64,000 nucleotides of DNA from an uncultured Granulosicoccus sp. (GTDB lineage: Bacteria; Pseudomonadota; Gammaproteobacteria; Granulosicoccales; Granulosicoccaceae): the NCBI GenBank assembly GCA_947495035.1, contig CANLXI010000010.1:124001-188000 (forward strand). Reading direction: 5' to 3'. A program made the position numbers and the translations under genes. Shown here piece by piece: positions 53,403 to 61,792 of the stretch; the stretch's first letter is position 1; every line of letters starts with the position of its first letter. The notes below the pieces were generated by a model. That model searched no databases, had not been told where the DNA came from, and was given only the letters and a program-made list of their open reading frames with translations.

Positions 53403-54131
53403 CTACACAACCGTGTCTTCGTCATAGTGGCGCATGGCCTCTACATCCAGCAGCTCGATTTCGTATTCTCTGACGCCCAGCAGGCCTTCACGAGACAGCT
53501 TCGCCAGGGTTCGCGAAAACGTGGCTGGCACGATCGACAAACGGGAAGCGATGACGTTCTTGGGGGCCTGTAATCGAACCACTGCACTGTCGCCGTCATA
53601 CCCCTCTGGCAGCTGCCCGAGCAGATAGGTAATGAGCCGGGACGAGGCCGTGTGCAGACTCAGGCGCTCGATATCGGCAACCTGTTCGTGCAAGCGTTCG
53701 GTCAACCTCTTGAGCACTGAAAAACAGGCGGACGTGGACTGCTGCAGTTCGCTGCAATAATGCTCCCCGTTGACGGCCCAGACGGTACTGGCCCCAATGG
53801 CTGCGGCATCCACCGGATAGACTCGGCCTCTGGCAAAAATGACCGCTTCGGCAAACGTACTACCGGGTGTGACCAGGCTGATGATCTTCTCGGCGCCATT
53901 CGGGTGGCGTCTGGCCAGCTTGATCTGACCCGTGGAAAGCAGAAACACGGAAGGCGCCGCATCGCCCTGACTGAACAGGACTTCACCGTCCTGCAGCAGA
54001 ACCAGGCTCATGCGATCGACAATGGCTTGCAGACTATGCCCTTCCAGACCCGCGAACAGGTCTGCCGCCTTGAGTTGTGACAAGGCTCGTTCTCGCTGAA
54101 TTCCGGACAGACGCGTGATGACTTGAGGCAC
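53403..54131 (-). CDS. Crp/Fnr family transcriptional regulator
   Basis: A 242-residue regulator: an N-terminal cyclic nucleotide-binding-type domain (LLQDGEVLFSQGDAAPSVFLLSTGQIKL, cited in part; then LVTPGSTFAEAVIF), a dimerisation helix, and a C-terminal winged helix with VIASRLSIVPATFSRTLAKLSREG. There is no N-terminal cysteine set for an FNR Fe-S cluster and the cAMP-binding arginine is not in its usual RPxG context, so it may be closer to Dnr/NnrR-type or another sub-group. It starts with GTG 54131. Target genes cannot be inferred from position. Confidence 0.88.
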   Translation of the reverse strand: MPQVITRLSGIQRERALSQLKAADLFAGLEGHSLQAIVDRMSLVLLQDGEVLFSQGDAAPSVFLLSTGQIKLARRHPNGAEKIISLVTPGSTFAEAVIFARGRVYPVDAAAIGASTVWAVNGEHYCSELQQSTSACFSVLKRLTERLHEQVADIERLSLHTASSRLITYLLGQLPEGYDGDSAVVRLQAPKNVIASRLSIVPATFSRTLAKLSREGLLGVREYEIELLDVEAMRHYDEDTVV

Positions 54132-54198
54132 GAGTTCTCGACAGTTTCTGATTCAGCCCGTGTACAGGCGGTCAGTCATTATGGCTCAGAACCGTAAT

Positions 54199-54378
54199 TC
54201 ATTCCTTGAACCCTTGCTCGCGAACCACCCGTTCAATCTCGACGTGGTGGTATGGGCTTCCTGCCAGCATGCTCCGCGAATCTCGCCGCTCCATTCGCTG
54301 AATGGGTACCCGGCGACTGGCAGTTCTGAAGAACGCAGCGCCGTGCTTGGTCGACCGGTGAATGCCTCGCAACACCAT
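54199..54378 (-). CDS. Possible small protein coupled to the DUF4159 gene
   Basis: A 59-codon frame whose ATG (54378-54376) overlaps the DUF4159 stop as TGATG, a classic coupling arrangement. The peptide is basic: MVLRGIHRSTKHGAAFFRTA, then SRRVPIQRMERRDSRSML and SPYHHVEIERVVREQGFKE. Codon use has the G/C-ending bias of genuine genes here. I recognise no family. It may be a real small gene, the 3' stump of a lost gene, or chance; the overlap is the main support. Confidence 0.35.
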   Translation of the reverse strand: MVLRGIHRSTKHGAAFFRTASRRVPIQRMERRDSRSMLAGSPYHHVEIERVVREQGFKE

Positions 54379-55094
54379 CAGTGAGTCAAGGCATAAACCA
54401 CATAATTGATTCCCAAGCGGTACGCCTGCGTGGTCAATCGTGCCGGATACCTGACATCGTCGGCATGTTCCCACGCGTCGCCAAGATCCTGATTGAAGTT
54501 GACCGCCACCATGACGCGCCCCTGATCATCCACGATGCCTCGCCAGTGAGGATGACGACCGCCCTTCTCCCAGGTCTGGTTGTTCAGCCAGGCACGAATG
54601 CCGGGAATCTGCTCGCGTTCCGCCAGATCGTACACGACGTGGAATATCTCGCTGTCATTGCTCAGCTCTTCGATGGCTCGATCCGGGAAGACCAGACTCA
54701 TGATGTACTCGAATTGCTGCCACTCGGCCTGACCATGAAAATCGTCAACCATCAGAAAACCGCCACGCAGCAGATATTCTCTCAACTGGGCGATCTCGTC
54801 CGGCGCCAGACTCAGGAAACCGACCTCGACCACGTAGATCCATGGATAGTCGAACACATCGGTGCCTGCCATGCGCAACACCACACCCTCTGCTGCCACA
54901 TCGATCGAGGTCAGTCTGTCCAGGCCGGTGGAGAAATGCGTTTCCGCCTCTGGCCAGTCTGCCTGCCACCGGGGCCAGCCATCATAGCCACCACCATACA
55001 TCAGCCGGGCAAATACGAACTCGTTTGCACGTGATGTCGCAGGAATCAACCACACCAACGCCAGGGTGATGATCAGGGCTGTGGAAACACGCAT
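54378..55094 (-). CDS. DUF4159 domain protein, exported
   Basis: From ATG 55094 this is a 238-residue protein with a signal peptide (MRVSTALIITLALVWLIPAT then SRA) and a DUF4159 domain: FVFARLMYGGGYDGWPRW, DYPWIYVVEVGFLSL, LREYLLRGGFLMVDDFHG, and IFHVVYDLAEREQIPG. The fold resembles class I glutamine amidotransferase-like domains but no catalytic triad is evident. Family members are often near MoxR-AAA and von Willebrand proteins; none is seen here. The function is unknown. Confidence 0.85.
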   Translation of the reverse strand: MRVSTALIITLALVWLIPATSRANEFVFARLMYGGGYDGWPRWQADWPEAETHFSTGLDRLTSIDVAAEGVVLRMAGTDVFDYPWIYVVEVGFLSLAPDEIAQLREYLLRGGFLMVDDFHGQAEWQQFEYIMSLVFPDRAIEELSNDSEIFHVVYDLAEREQIPGIRAWLNNQTWEKGGRHPHWRGIVDDQGRVMVAVNFNQDLGDAWEHADDVRYPARLTTQAYRLGINYVVYALTH

Positions 55095-55365
55095 AAAGGC
55101 ACCAGGATGCAATCTGCCTGATTCGATAATCGTGCATTCAGCCGGCAAGTGCAATGATTTGCCTGAGCCGTGTGTCGGGAGAGCCTGATATTGCGAAAGT
55201 CTGTGTCGTCACAAATCAATTCGAGCGACACCTTGTAAGATCATCGATTGGCAGAGCGTCAAGCTGGCATTTCAGCGTTGCAGGGACGACGTTTCGCGTC
55301 GGCCTGCAAGAGAGAGCGCCGAGACTCCGCTGCCGGCAGTCAGTTACAGGAGAGTTCTACGCTCG

Positions 55366-56319
55366 ATGGAAATCGTCAACACACTCGCATTGGTGTTCGC
55401 ACTCGTGGCCATCGGCTACACCCTTGCGTGGCGTGGCATCCTGCGCGACGGAGCTGGAGAAGCCCTGGGGGATTTCGTCACCACCGTGGCCATCCCGACC
55501 TTGCTGTTCCGCACCCTGTCTCAGGCAGACTTCGGCAGTGTCACGCCGGTCACTCTCTGGATGACCTACTTCACCTCGATCATGCTCACCTGGGTGGTCG
55601 CGACGATGCTCATTCGACGCGGCTTCGGCCGCGACGCGCGTTCCGGTGTGGTGGCAGGTCTGTCCGCCAGTTTCTCCAATCTGCTGCTACTGGGATTACC
55701 GGTGACATTCGCGCTGTTCGGACAGGCCGGAACCGAAACGCTGTCACTGATCCTGGCAATACACCTGCCGATCATGATGGCAACTTCGGTGATACTCAAC
55801 GAGCGAGCCGAAATCATCGACGGCTTGCGTGATCAGCAGACGGATCCGTGGACCACCCTGCGGCGAATACTGGTGTCGCTGGCATCGAATCCTCTGGTAC
55901 TGGGTATCGTGGCTGGTGTGATCTGGCGTTTTCTGCCGGCCGAACTACCCGGTTTTCTCAGCGAGCTGATCGACCGACTGGCAGCTCTGGCAGGTACCCT
56001 GGCGCTGATATCACTCGGACTCAGCCTGCGCCGTTTCGGCATTGCACGCAATGTGCCGCAAGCGGCGACGATGACCGCCCTGAAACTCCTGCTGATGCCC
56101 TGTATTGCGACACTGATGTCACTGGTCTTCGGCCTTTCTCCATTGCAGGCGGAGATCGTGATAGTCGCTGCCGCCATGCCGACCGGTGTCAACCCCTACC
56201 TGCTGGCCACACGCTTCGGGACCGGCGAGGCCATTGCCTCCAACGCGCTGTTGCTATCCACTCTGATGGCACCAATAACCTTGTTGTTCTGGTCTTTCGT
56301 GGCACGAACAATCTTCTGA
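55366..56319 (+). CDS. AEC family transporter
   Basis: A 317-residue membrane protein of the auxin efflux carrier family with ten helices in two five-helix repeats. Visible are the N-terminal LALVFALVAIGYTLAWRGIL, the crossover-type GLSASFSNLLLLGLPVTFALFG and, in the second repeat, AAMPTGVNPYLLATRFGTGE. Bacterial members export or import malonate, malate or other carboxylates; the substrate here is unknown. ATG 55366 follows AGGAGAG by eight bases. It converges with the VOC protein gene. Confidence 0.92.
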   Translation: MEIVNTLALVFALVAIGYTLAWRGILRDGAGEALGDFVTTVAIPTLLFRTLSQADFGSVTPVTLWMTYFTSIMLTWVVATMLIRRGFGRDARSGVVAGLSASFSNLLLLGLPVTFALFGQAGTETLSLILAIHLPIMMATSVILNERAEIIDGLRDQQTDPWTTLRRILVSLASNPLVLGIVAGVIWRFLPAELPGFLSELIDRLAALAGTLALISLGLSLRRFGIARNVPQAATMTALKLLLMPCIATLMSLVFGLSPLQAEIVIVAAAMPTGVNPYLLATRFGTGEAIASNALLLSTLMAPITLLFWSFVARTIF

Positions 56320-56332
56320 TGCTGCAATCGCA

Positions 56333-57220
56333 TCAGCGCCCTTGCGGGTAGAACCGAAAAAGCATGTTCCCCATGCTTCGAGCCTGCGGCAAGCGGAACA
56401 CGCCGTCGGCTTCATCGAATGGCGTATCGCCTTGCTGAAGATGATGACGCAACGCATCTGCATTGGCATAACGCAGGTCCATGCCGACGATGCCGGGTTG
56501 TCCATCGGCCAGTATTTCCTGCGGCAGCGCTCCAGACTCCGTCTCGATAGCCTGGCTGGACAACAAACTGATTTTGCCATTGGCGCTCTGCAGACGATAA
56601 CCACCCTCGACTTTGTCCGCCGCTCCGTACAAGGCACTGAATTTCCCTACCAGTGCCTCCTGACTGTCCGGTTCGGCCAGAATGGTAATGCCACAGATAC
56701 CATGCACGGTATTCGGATGTGCCAGCCACTCCGGCACATAGATCAGTTCTGGCCGATGTTGCTGACACAGAAAAAACGACAAGCGTGGCCAGCGTGCATC
56801 GGGCAACAATGCAAGTGTTGTCTTCGTCCTGTCTTCGCTGCCATCTGGCAGAGTGACGTCACGGCCGAATTCCAGATGACCGGCAAGCTCGAACCCCGCC
56901 GCCTGTGCCTTGCGGGCATCGGCTTGCGAGTCCGTGCTGTGCAAGGCGGTCAGTGCCACGCCTTCACGTTGCATCAGGTGCTCATGAACATGACGCCCGA
57001 AATGAAAGTCACCGGCGGGCACTTCATCGATCAGGGAGTCGTCAAAGATCCCCATGATCTCGATCAGACAACCATTGAACATGGCCAGCGACGTGCTGGT
57101 ACCCCAGGGGTGCTTGCCAATGGGGGTCATGTTGAAGCCCATGGACATCAATCGATCACGCAACTGCTCGATATCGTGTACGGCGATCAGTGGGTGGTCA
57201 ATGCCGAAGGGTGCATTCAT
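56333..57220 (-). CDS. VOC superfamily protein (glyoxalase-like domain)
   Basis: From ATG 57220 the protein has 295 residues. It starts with the beta-alpha-beta metal-site module IDHPLIAVHDIEQLRDRLMSMGF, followed by GTSTSLAMFNGCLIEIMGIFD, a pairing of His and Glu ligands common to the glyoxalase/dioxygenase (VOC) fold, and a second repeat from about residue 165 (HGICGITILAEP). The family includes lactoylglutathione lyases and ring-cleaving dioxygenases, so the activity is open. It begins 10 bases after cysE ends, on the same strand. Confidence 0.82.
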   Translation of the reverse strand: MNAPFGIDHPLIAVHDIEQLRDRLMSMGFNMTPIGKHPWGTSTSLAMFNGCLIEIMGIFDDSLIDEVPAGDFHFGRHVHEHLMQREGVALTALHSTDSQADARKAQAAGFELAGHLEFGRDVTLPDGSEDRTKTTLALLPDARWPRLSFFLCQQHRPELIYVPEWLAHPNTVHGICGITILAEPDSQEALVGKFSALYGAADKVEGGYRLQSANGKISLLSSQAIETESGALPQEILADGQPGIVGMDLRYANADALRHHLQQGDTPFDEADGVFRLPQARSMGNMLFRFYPQGR

Positions 57221-57230
57221 GTCTGGATGG

Positions 57231-57971
57231 CTACTCGATGAAGGAGACTTTGGCCGCACCGATGGCACGAGCCTTGGTACCGACCACGGCCGTATTGTCA
57301 GGCACGTCCTGCAACACGATGGAGCCGGCGGCGACATTGGCGCCGGCACCAACGCGGATATTGCCCAGTATGACAGCGCCGGCGCCGATGACCGCGCCCC
57401 GCCCAATGGCAGGATGACGGGTTGCCCCACTGTCATTGAGAGTACTGCCCAGGGTCACACCGTGCCAGATCGACACCTCCTCCTCGATGACCACCGTCTC
57501 GCCAGCCACGAAGCCCAGGCCATGGTCCAGCCAGAAGCCCGCACCTATTCGGGCACCGGGATGGATATCGGTGGCCAGCGCCCTGCCGCAGACAGCTTTC
57601 AAGGCCAATGACAGATCCGCATCACCCTCATTCCACAGCTGATGGCAGACACGGTGCGCCATGACCGCCTGCGCTCCGCGTGCATACAGCATTGTGGCGG
57701 CAACACCACCGGGTTCGAAGTTGCGGCGTGCCGTCTCGGCGATGTCATGTTCGCACAAGGCAACCAGAGACGGGTTCTCACGGAACACTCTCGCCACCTG
57801 TTCCCTGACCTGCCGATTACCCTGACACAGGCCTGCCAGAACGGCTGCAGCCAGGTCGGCAAAGCTGGCCATGGTATCCGTGTCCACACCCAGCATGGCA
57901 GCGATATCCGGCCGGCTGTCCAGCAAGCGCAGCACGTCAGACATCACCCCTTTTCCGGAAACGTCGTTCAT
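57231..57971 (-). CDS. cysE: Serine O-acetyltransferase
   Basis: CysE acetylates L-serine with acetyl-CoA in the first step of cysteine synthesis. The 246 residues comprise the helical N-terminal domain and a left-handed beta-helix of hexapeptide repeats with the CysE signature DIHPGARIGAGFWLDHGLG, VVIEEEVSIWHGVTLGS and HPAIGRGAVIGAGAVILGNI; His in DHGLG is the catalytic base. ATG 57971 has GAGAG six bases upstream. The enzyme is normally feedback-inhibited by cysteine through its C-terminus. It is divergent from the LysR gene. Confidence 0.93.
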   Translation of the reverse strand: MNDVSGKGVMSDVLRLLDSRPDIAAMLGVDTDTMASFADLAAAVLAGLCQGNRQVREQVARVFRENPSLVALCEHDIAETARRNFEPGGVAATMLYARGAQAVMAHRVCHQLWNEGDADLSLALKAVCGRALATDIHPGARIGAGFWLDHGLGFVAGETVVIEEEVSIWHGVTLGSTLNDSGATRHPAIGRGAVIGAGAVILGNIRVGAGANVAAGSIVLQDVPDNTAVVGTKARAIGAAKVSFIE

Positions 57972-58158
57972 TTTCTCTCCCGACAAGTAAACGCTGCGCC
58001 ATCTGCACGCATTGCCCTGACCCTCCGCGGCCTCTTGATCCTGATCACACACTGTAACCGGCCCTTCGGCTGCCCCACCTGCACCGAACACAGGCTCTCA
58101 CGCTATGCTGACAACCGGGCATCCACCGCTGTCGAAACCGGTATCAATACAATCATTC

Positions 58159-59094
58159 ATGTCACATATCGAACACAAGCAGGCGCTGGCCTTCATGACC
58201 ATCTGTGCCGAAGGCTCGATACGGGCCGCTGCAGAATACCTCGGCATCGAGCCATCCACCATCAGCCGCCAGATTCAGGCGCTCGAGAAGTCGATGTGCA
58301 TCACCCTGATAGAACGTGGCCGCAAGGGTATCAGAACGACGGAAGCCGGCGCATTGTTGTTGCAACACCTGAAACGTCAGCAGCATGAGCTGGAAGACAT
58401 CCAATCCGAATTCGATGCCTTGCGTGGCATGCGCCGCGGTCGCATCATCATTGCTCTGGGAGAGGGTTTTGTCAGCGATTTCATCACGCACACCCTGCCT
58501 GAATTCAGTGCCAATTACCCGGGTTTCACCTTCTCGCTGCAAACCGGTTCCACCGACACCGTACTGCATGCCCTGCGCAATGATCAGGCACATATCGGCA
58601 TCGCCTTCAATGCACCCGGGGACAATGCCATTCGCGTCATCGGAGAGACCACTCGACCGCTGGACCTGATGGTCGGTGCAACATCGGCCCTGGCCGATCT
58701 GCCTGAAACACTCGACATTCGGCAACTGGCAGATCTGCCATTCGCCCTGCTCAATCCGGGTTTCGGTGTTGGAGCCATGGTGCGTGACGCCGAAATCCGC
58801 TACGGCATTCATTTCCAGTCGCTGGTTGAAACCAATTCACTGACTGTACTTCGCAACTTTGTGCGCGAGGGTCTTGGCTTGACGATATTGCCCTCCTTTG
58901 TCGTCACCCGCGAGATCAGCGATGGTGTTGTCATCAGCAAATCGCTGAACAATCCGGAGTTGCATGCCGGCGAGGTATCGGTGTTGTGCCGCAGTGGTCG
59001 ACGATTGCCGGAAGGCGCCTTGCGTCTGGCGCAACATGTCTTGCGCTCCATGACCGCATTTTCCACCCAGAACATCTCACCGCCGACGGATTGA
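58159..59094 (+). CDS. LysR family transcriptional regulator
   Basis: A 311-residue LysR regulator. The winged helix-turn-helix occupies residues 1-62 (ALAFMTICAEGSIRAAAEYL and GIEPSTISRQIQALEKSM), and the periplasmic-binding-protein-like effector domain begins at about 92 (RRGRIIIALGEGFVSDFI) and ends with GLGLTILPSFVV. It lies upstream of, and parallel to, the dehydrogenase-aldehyde dehydrogenase-amidohydrolase genes, which it may control; it is also divergent from cysE. The inducer is unknown. Confidence 0.92.
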   Translation: MSHIEHKQALAFMTICAEGSIRAAAEYLGIEPSTISRQIQALEKSMCITLIERGRKGIRTTEAGALLLQHLKRQQHELEDIQSEFDALRGMRRGRIIIALGEGFVSDFITHTLPEFSANYPGFTFSLQTGSTDTVLHALRNDQAHIGIAFNAPGDNAIRVIGETTRPLDLMVGATSALADLPETLDIRQLADLPFALLNPGFGVGAMVRDAEIRYGIHFQSLVETNSLTVLRNFVREGLGLTILPSFVVTREISDGVVISKSLNNPELHAGEVSVLCRSGRRLPEGALRLAQHVLRSMTAFSTQNISPPTD

Positions 59095-59201
59095 GCCGAA
59101 CCGGTGGACTCGGATCGTCCAGACTGCCCAGCCCGGCATCAGCGTTGCACCACACGCAACGATAAACTCCAGACATTGCACTTCTCGTCATGGATCGATA
59201 A

Positions 59202-59396
59202 GGCTATATTGTCAGTCGTGACCTTGCTGTTGTCCGGCAAGTCTCGGACCGGGTCGCCGTCATGCGCAACAGCCGTTTTGTCGAGTGTGGCCCCTCGGAG
59301 ACTGTGTTCGACTCCCCCACCAGTGAATACACCCGACTTCTGCTCGACACGGCTCCGCGACTGGATCCGCACACTCGATCAATCACTCAACCTTAA
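59202..59396 (+). pseudogene. 3' fragment of an oligopeptide-type ABC transporter ATPase
   Basis: Immediately after an in-frame TAA (59199) the frame reads GYIVSRDLAVVRQVSDRVAV, then MRNSRFVECGPSETVFDSP and TSEYTRLLLDTAPRLDPH, ending at TAA 59394. This is the C-terminal end of an OppD/DppD/GsiA-type ATPase: the H-loop region (normally SHDLAVVR; here SRDLAVVR, the switch histidine changed to Arg), the conserved VAVM-G-IVE-GP and the F-P-YT-LL-A-P tail. The nucleotide-binding domain is absent and there is no start. It ends 15 bases before the dehydrogenase gene. Confidence 0.8.
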
Positions 59397-59411
59397 CCGG
59401 AAACTCAGACC

Positions 59412-60272
59412 ATGATAGGAATCGTAGGCTGTGGCGCCATGGGTGGCGCCATGGTGCAAAGACTGTTGGAACAGGGACAATCCGTCATCTGCCATGATGC
59501 GATGCCCGACGCGCGCGCGCGCATGGCAGCGTCCGGTGCTTCCGTCGCCGATGATCTGGGTACCCTAGCCAGTCAGTGCACTACCATCATTCTCTCCCTG
59601 CCCAGGGCTGATGTCGTCAAGGCCGTCATGCAGGAACTCGGACCCTTGCTGCAGGCTGGCAGCATCATACTCGACACATCCACCTCCGAGCCCGATGTGA
59701 CGCGAGAGCTCGCTGCACAGGCTCAGGATGCCGGCCATGTGTTCATCGATGGTCCGGTCAGTGGTGGACCCAATGGCGCACGCAAGGGCACCATGACGAT
59801 GGTACTGGGCGGCCCCGCAGAGTCCATCAGCAGCATTCAACCCCTGTTGGCACATCTCACGGCGAAGACCGTCCACATCGGCCCGTCCGGTTCCGGGCAT
59901 GCCACCAAGATTGCCAACAATCTTCTGTGTGCCGCCAATCTTGCGCTGATGAGCGAAATGGCAAGGTTGGCTGCAACACAGGGCGTGAGCCTGGAGAACC
60001 TGCTGGAAGGCGTCAATGCAGGCTCAGGACGCAGTGCTGTCAGCGAAGTCAATTTCCCCCTGTGGATTCAGAACAGGCAATACAACTCTGGGTTTACCAT
60101 GGGATTGATGCGCAAGGATGTCGGCCTCGCTGTCTCCCTGGCTGAACGAAGCGAGCTGGCCCTGCCCGCCACCCGAGCCATCGCCGCCATCTGGGAAGCC
60201 AGTCGCGAGCAATTGTCCGATGATGCCGATTTCAACGAAATCTACAAGTATGGAAATTCTTCCGATGTCTGA
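59412..60272 (+). CDS. NAD(P)-dependent beta-hydroxyacid dehydrogenase
   Basis: A 286-residue member of the 3-hydroxyisobutyrate dehydrogenase family (also GarR/tartronate semialdehyde reductase). It has the Rossmann MIGIVGCGAMGGAMVQRLLE, the substrate-binding FIDGPVSGGPNGARKGTMTM and the catalytic Lys166 in GSGHATKIANNLL. The substrate could be 3-hydroxyisobutyrate, 3-hydroxypropionate or tartronate-type compounds. It leads a tight unit: the aldehyde dehydrogenase start overlaps its stop. Confidence 0.9.
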   Translation: MIGIVGCGAMGGAMVQRLLEQGQSVICHDAMPDARARMAASGASVADDLGTLASQCTTIILSLPRADVVKAVMQELGPLLQAGSIILDTSTSEPDVTRELAAQAQDAGHVFIDGPVSGGPNGARKGTMTMVLGGPAESISSIQPLLAHLTAKTVHIGPSGSGHATKIANNLLCAANLALMSEMARLAATQGVSLENLLEGVNAGSGRSAVSEVNFPLWIQNRQYNSGFTMGLMRKDVGLAVSLAERSELALPATRAIAAIWEASREQLSDDADFNEIYKYGNSSDV

Positions 60273-61782
60273 TCGCAGGGAACTGTTTGCAACACTCATG
60301 GCCGAGCTGGGTCTCGGCACCCGACCACAGAGTCTGATTGGCGGAACACTACGCGAAGGTGGTGGTGCCGAGATCACTCTGGAGGACCCCTACACACGCC
60401 AGACACTGGCCATATACGCCGACTGCGAGGCCGAGCTGGCCCGCAGTGCCTGTGATTGCGCTGCGGCTGCACAGCGAGTCTGGGTACAGCAGTTCAGCGG
60501 CGCTGCACGCGGCAATGTGATGCAGGCCATAGCCGCGTCGGTTGAAAACCATCTGGAGACCATCGCCAGACTCGAAGCACTGGTCGCCGGCAAGCCACTG
60601 CGCGATTGCCGCGTGGAAGCATCGAAGGTTGTGGAAATGTTCCGCTACTACGCCGGCTGGGCCGACAAGTTGCACGGTGAAGTCATTCCGGTACCATCGG
60701 GTCACCTGAACTATACCCAGCGTGAACCATTGGGAGTCGTGTTCCAGATCACCCCGTGGAACGCCCCCGTATTCACCGCCGGCTGGCAGATTGCACCGGC
60801 CATTGCCACCGGCAATGGTGTGGTCATCAAACCCAGTGAGCTCACGCCGGTAACCAGCGTCGCTCTGGTGCTGCTGGCCGAGCAGGCCGGCCTGCCCAAG
60901 GGCCTGGTCAATGTCTTGGCGGGGCTGGGCCCGACCGCCGGCGATGCTGCCATTGCCCACAAAGCCGTACGCAAGGTGATCTTTGTGGGGTCTCCTCAAA
61001 CCGGCCGTGCGGTGGCCACTGCCGCCGGCCAGGCCCTGAAGCCCGTTGTTCTGGAACTGGGTGGAAAATCTGCCAACATCGTCTTTCCCGATGCAAACCT
61101 GGAGGCCGCCTGTCGCGGTGCCCAGGCGGCCATCTTTTCCGCCTCGGGCCAGAGCTGCGTTGCCGGTTCACGTCTGTTGATACACCGGGATGTGCAGGAG
61201 CAGTTTCTCGGCATGCTCGAATCGGGCATGAAGAAACTGACCCTGGGAGACCCCCTGGATGAATCCACGGAGATTGGTCCGATCAGCAACGCTCGGCAAT
61301 TCCGGCACGTCAGCGACATGCTTCGTCAGGCAGGCGAACAGGATGGTGGGCGTATCATTGCAGGTGATACGCCTGATGGTCAGGGCCTGTTTGTCTCTCC
61401 GACCATTCTGGCCGATCTGCCTGCCGATGCCGCTGCCGCACACCAGGAAATCTTCGGCCCGGTTGTCACCAGTCTTGCATTTTCTGATGAAGACGATGCC
61501 ATCGATATCGCCAACAGCACTGACTTCGGCCTGGCGGGTGCTGTCTGGACGGCCGATGTCGGACGAGCCCACCGGGTTGCCGCTGCCGTGCGCGCCGGTA
61601 CCTTCTGGATCAACAGTTACAAGGCCATTCATGTATCGTCCCCGTTTGGCGGTTCTCTCTCCTCCGGCTTTGGCCGCTCCAGTGGTACCGATGCCCTGAT
61701 GGAATACACCAGCCCCAAGAGCGTCTGGATAGACACCGCCAGCACACCTCGCATTGCCTTCGGCTATGCGCCTGACGCCTGA
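60265..61782 (+). CDS. Aldehyde dehydrogenase (NAD family)
   Basis: A 505-residue aldehyde dehydrogenase. The catalytic residues are Glu264 (VLELGGKSANIVF) and Cys298 (SASGQSCVAGSRLL); the oxyanion asparagine is in QITPWNAPVF and cofactor contacts are in IKPSELTPV and FVGSPQTG. The start is ATG 60265 (GGAAA upstream) or ATG 60250. The gene overlaps the end of the dehydrogenase by eight bases, so an alcohol or hydroxyacid to aldehyde to acid sequence is plausible. The substrate is unknown. Confidence 0.92.
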   Translation: MSDRRELFATLMAELGLGTRPQSLIGGTLREGGGAEITLEDPYTRQTLAIYADCEAELARSACDCAAAAQRVWVQQFSGAARGNVMQAIAASVENHLETIARLEALVAGKPLRDCRVEASKVVEMFRYYAGWADKLHGEVIPVPSGHLNYTQREPLGVVFQITPWNAPVFTAGWQIAPAIATGNGVVIKPSELTPVTSVALVLLAEQAGLPKGLVNVLAGLGPTAGDAAIAHKAVRKVIFVGSPQTGRAVATAAGQALKPVVLELGGKSANIVFPDANLEAACRGAQAAIFSASGQSCVAGSRLLIHRDVQEQFLGMLESGMKKLTLGDPLDESTEIGPISNARQFRHVSDMLRQAGEQDGGRIIAGDTPDGQGLFVSPTILADLPADAAAAHQEIFGPVVTSLAFSDEDDAIDIANSTDFGLAGAVWTADVGRAHRVAAAVRAGTFWINSYKAIHVSSPFGGSLSSGFGRSSGTDALMEYTSPKSVWIDTASTPRIAFGYAPDA

Positions 61783-61792
61783 GGATGTATCG

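Noticed and set aside
59104..59415. A 103-residue plus-strand frame between the LysR and dehydrogenase genes
   Set aside because: The ABC ATPase fragment occupies a different frame of the same bases with clear conserved motifs, so this frame is a shadow.
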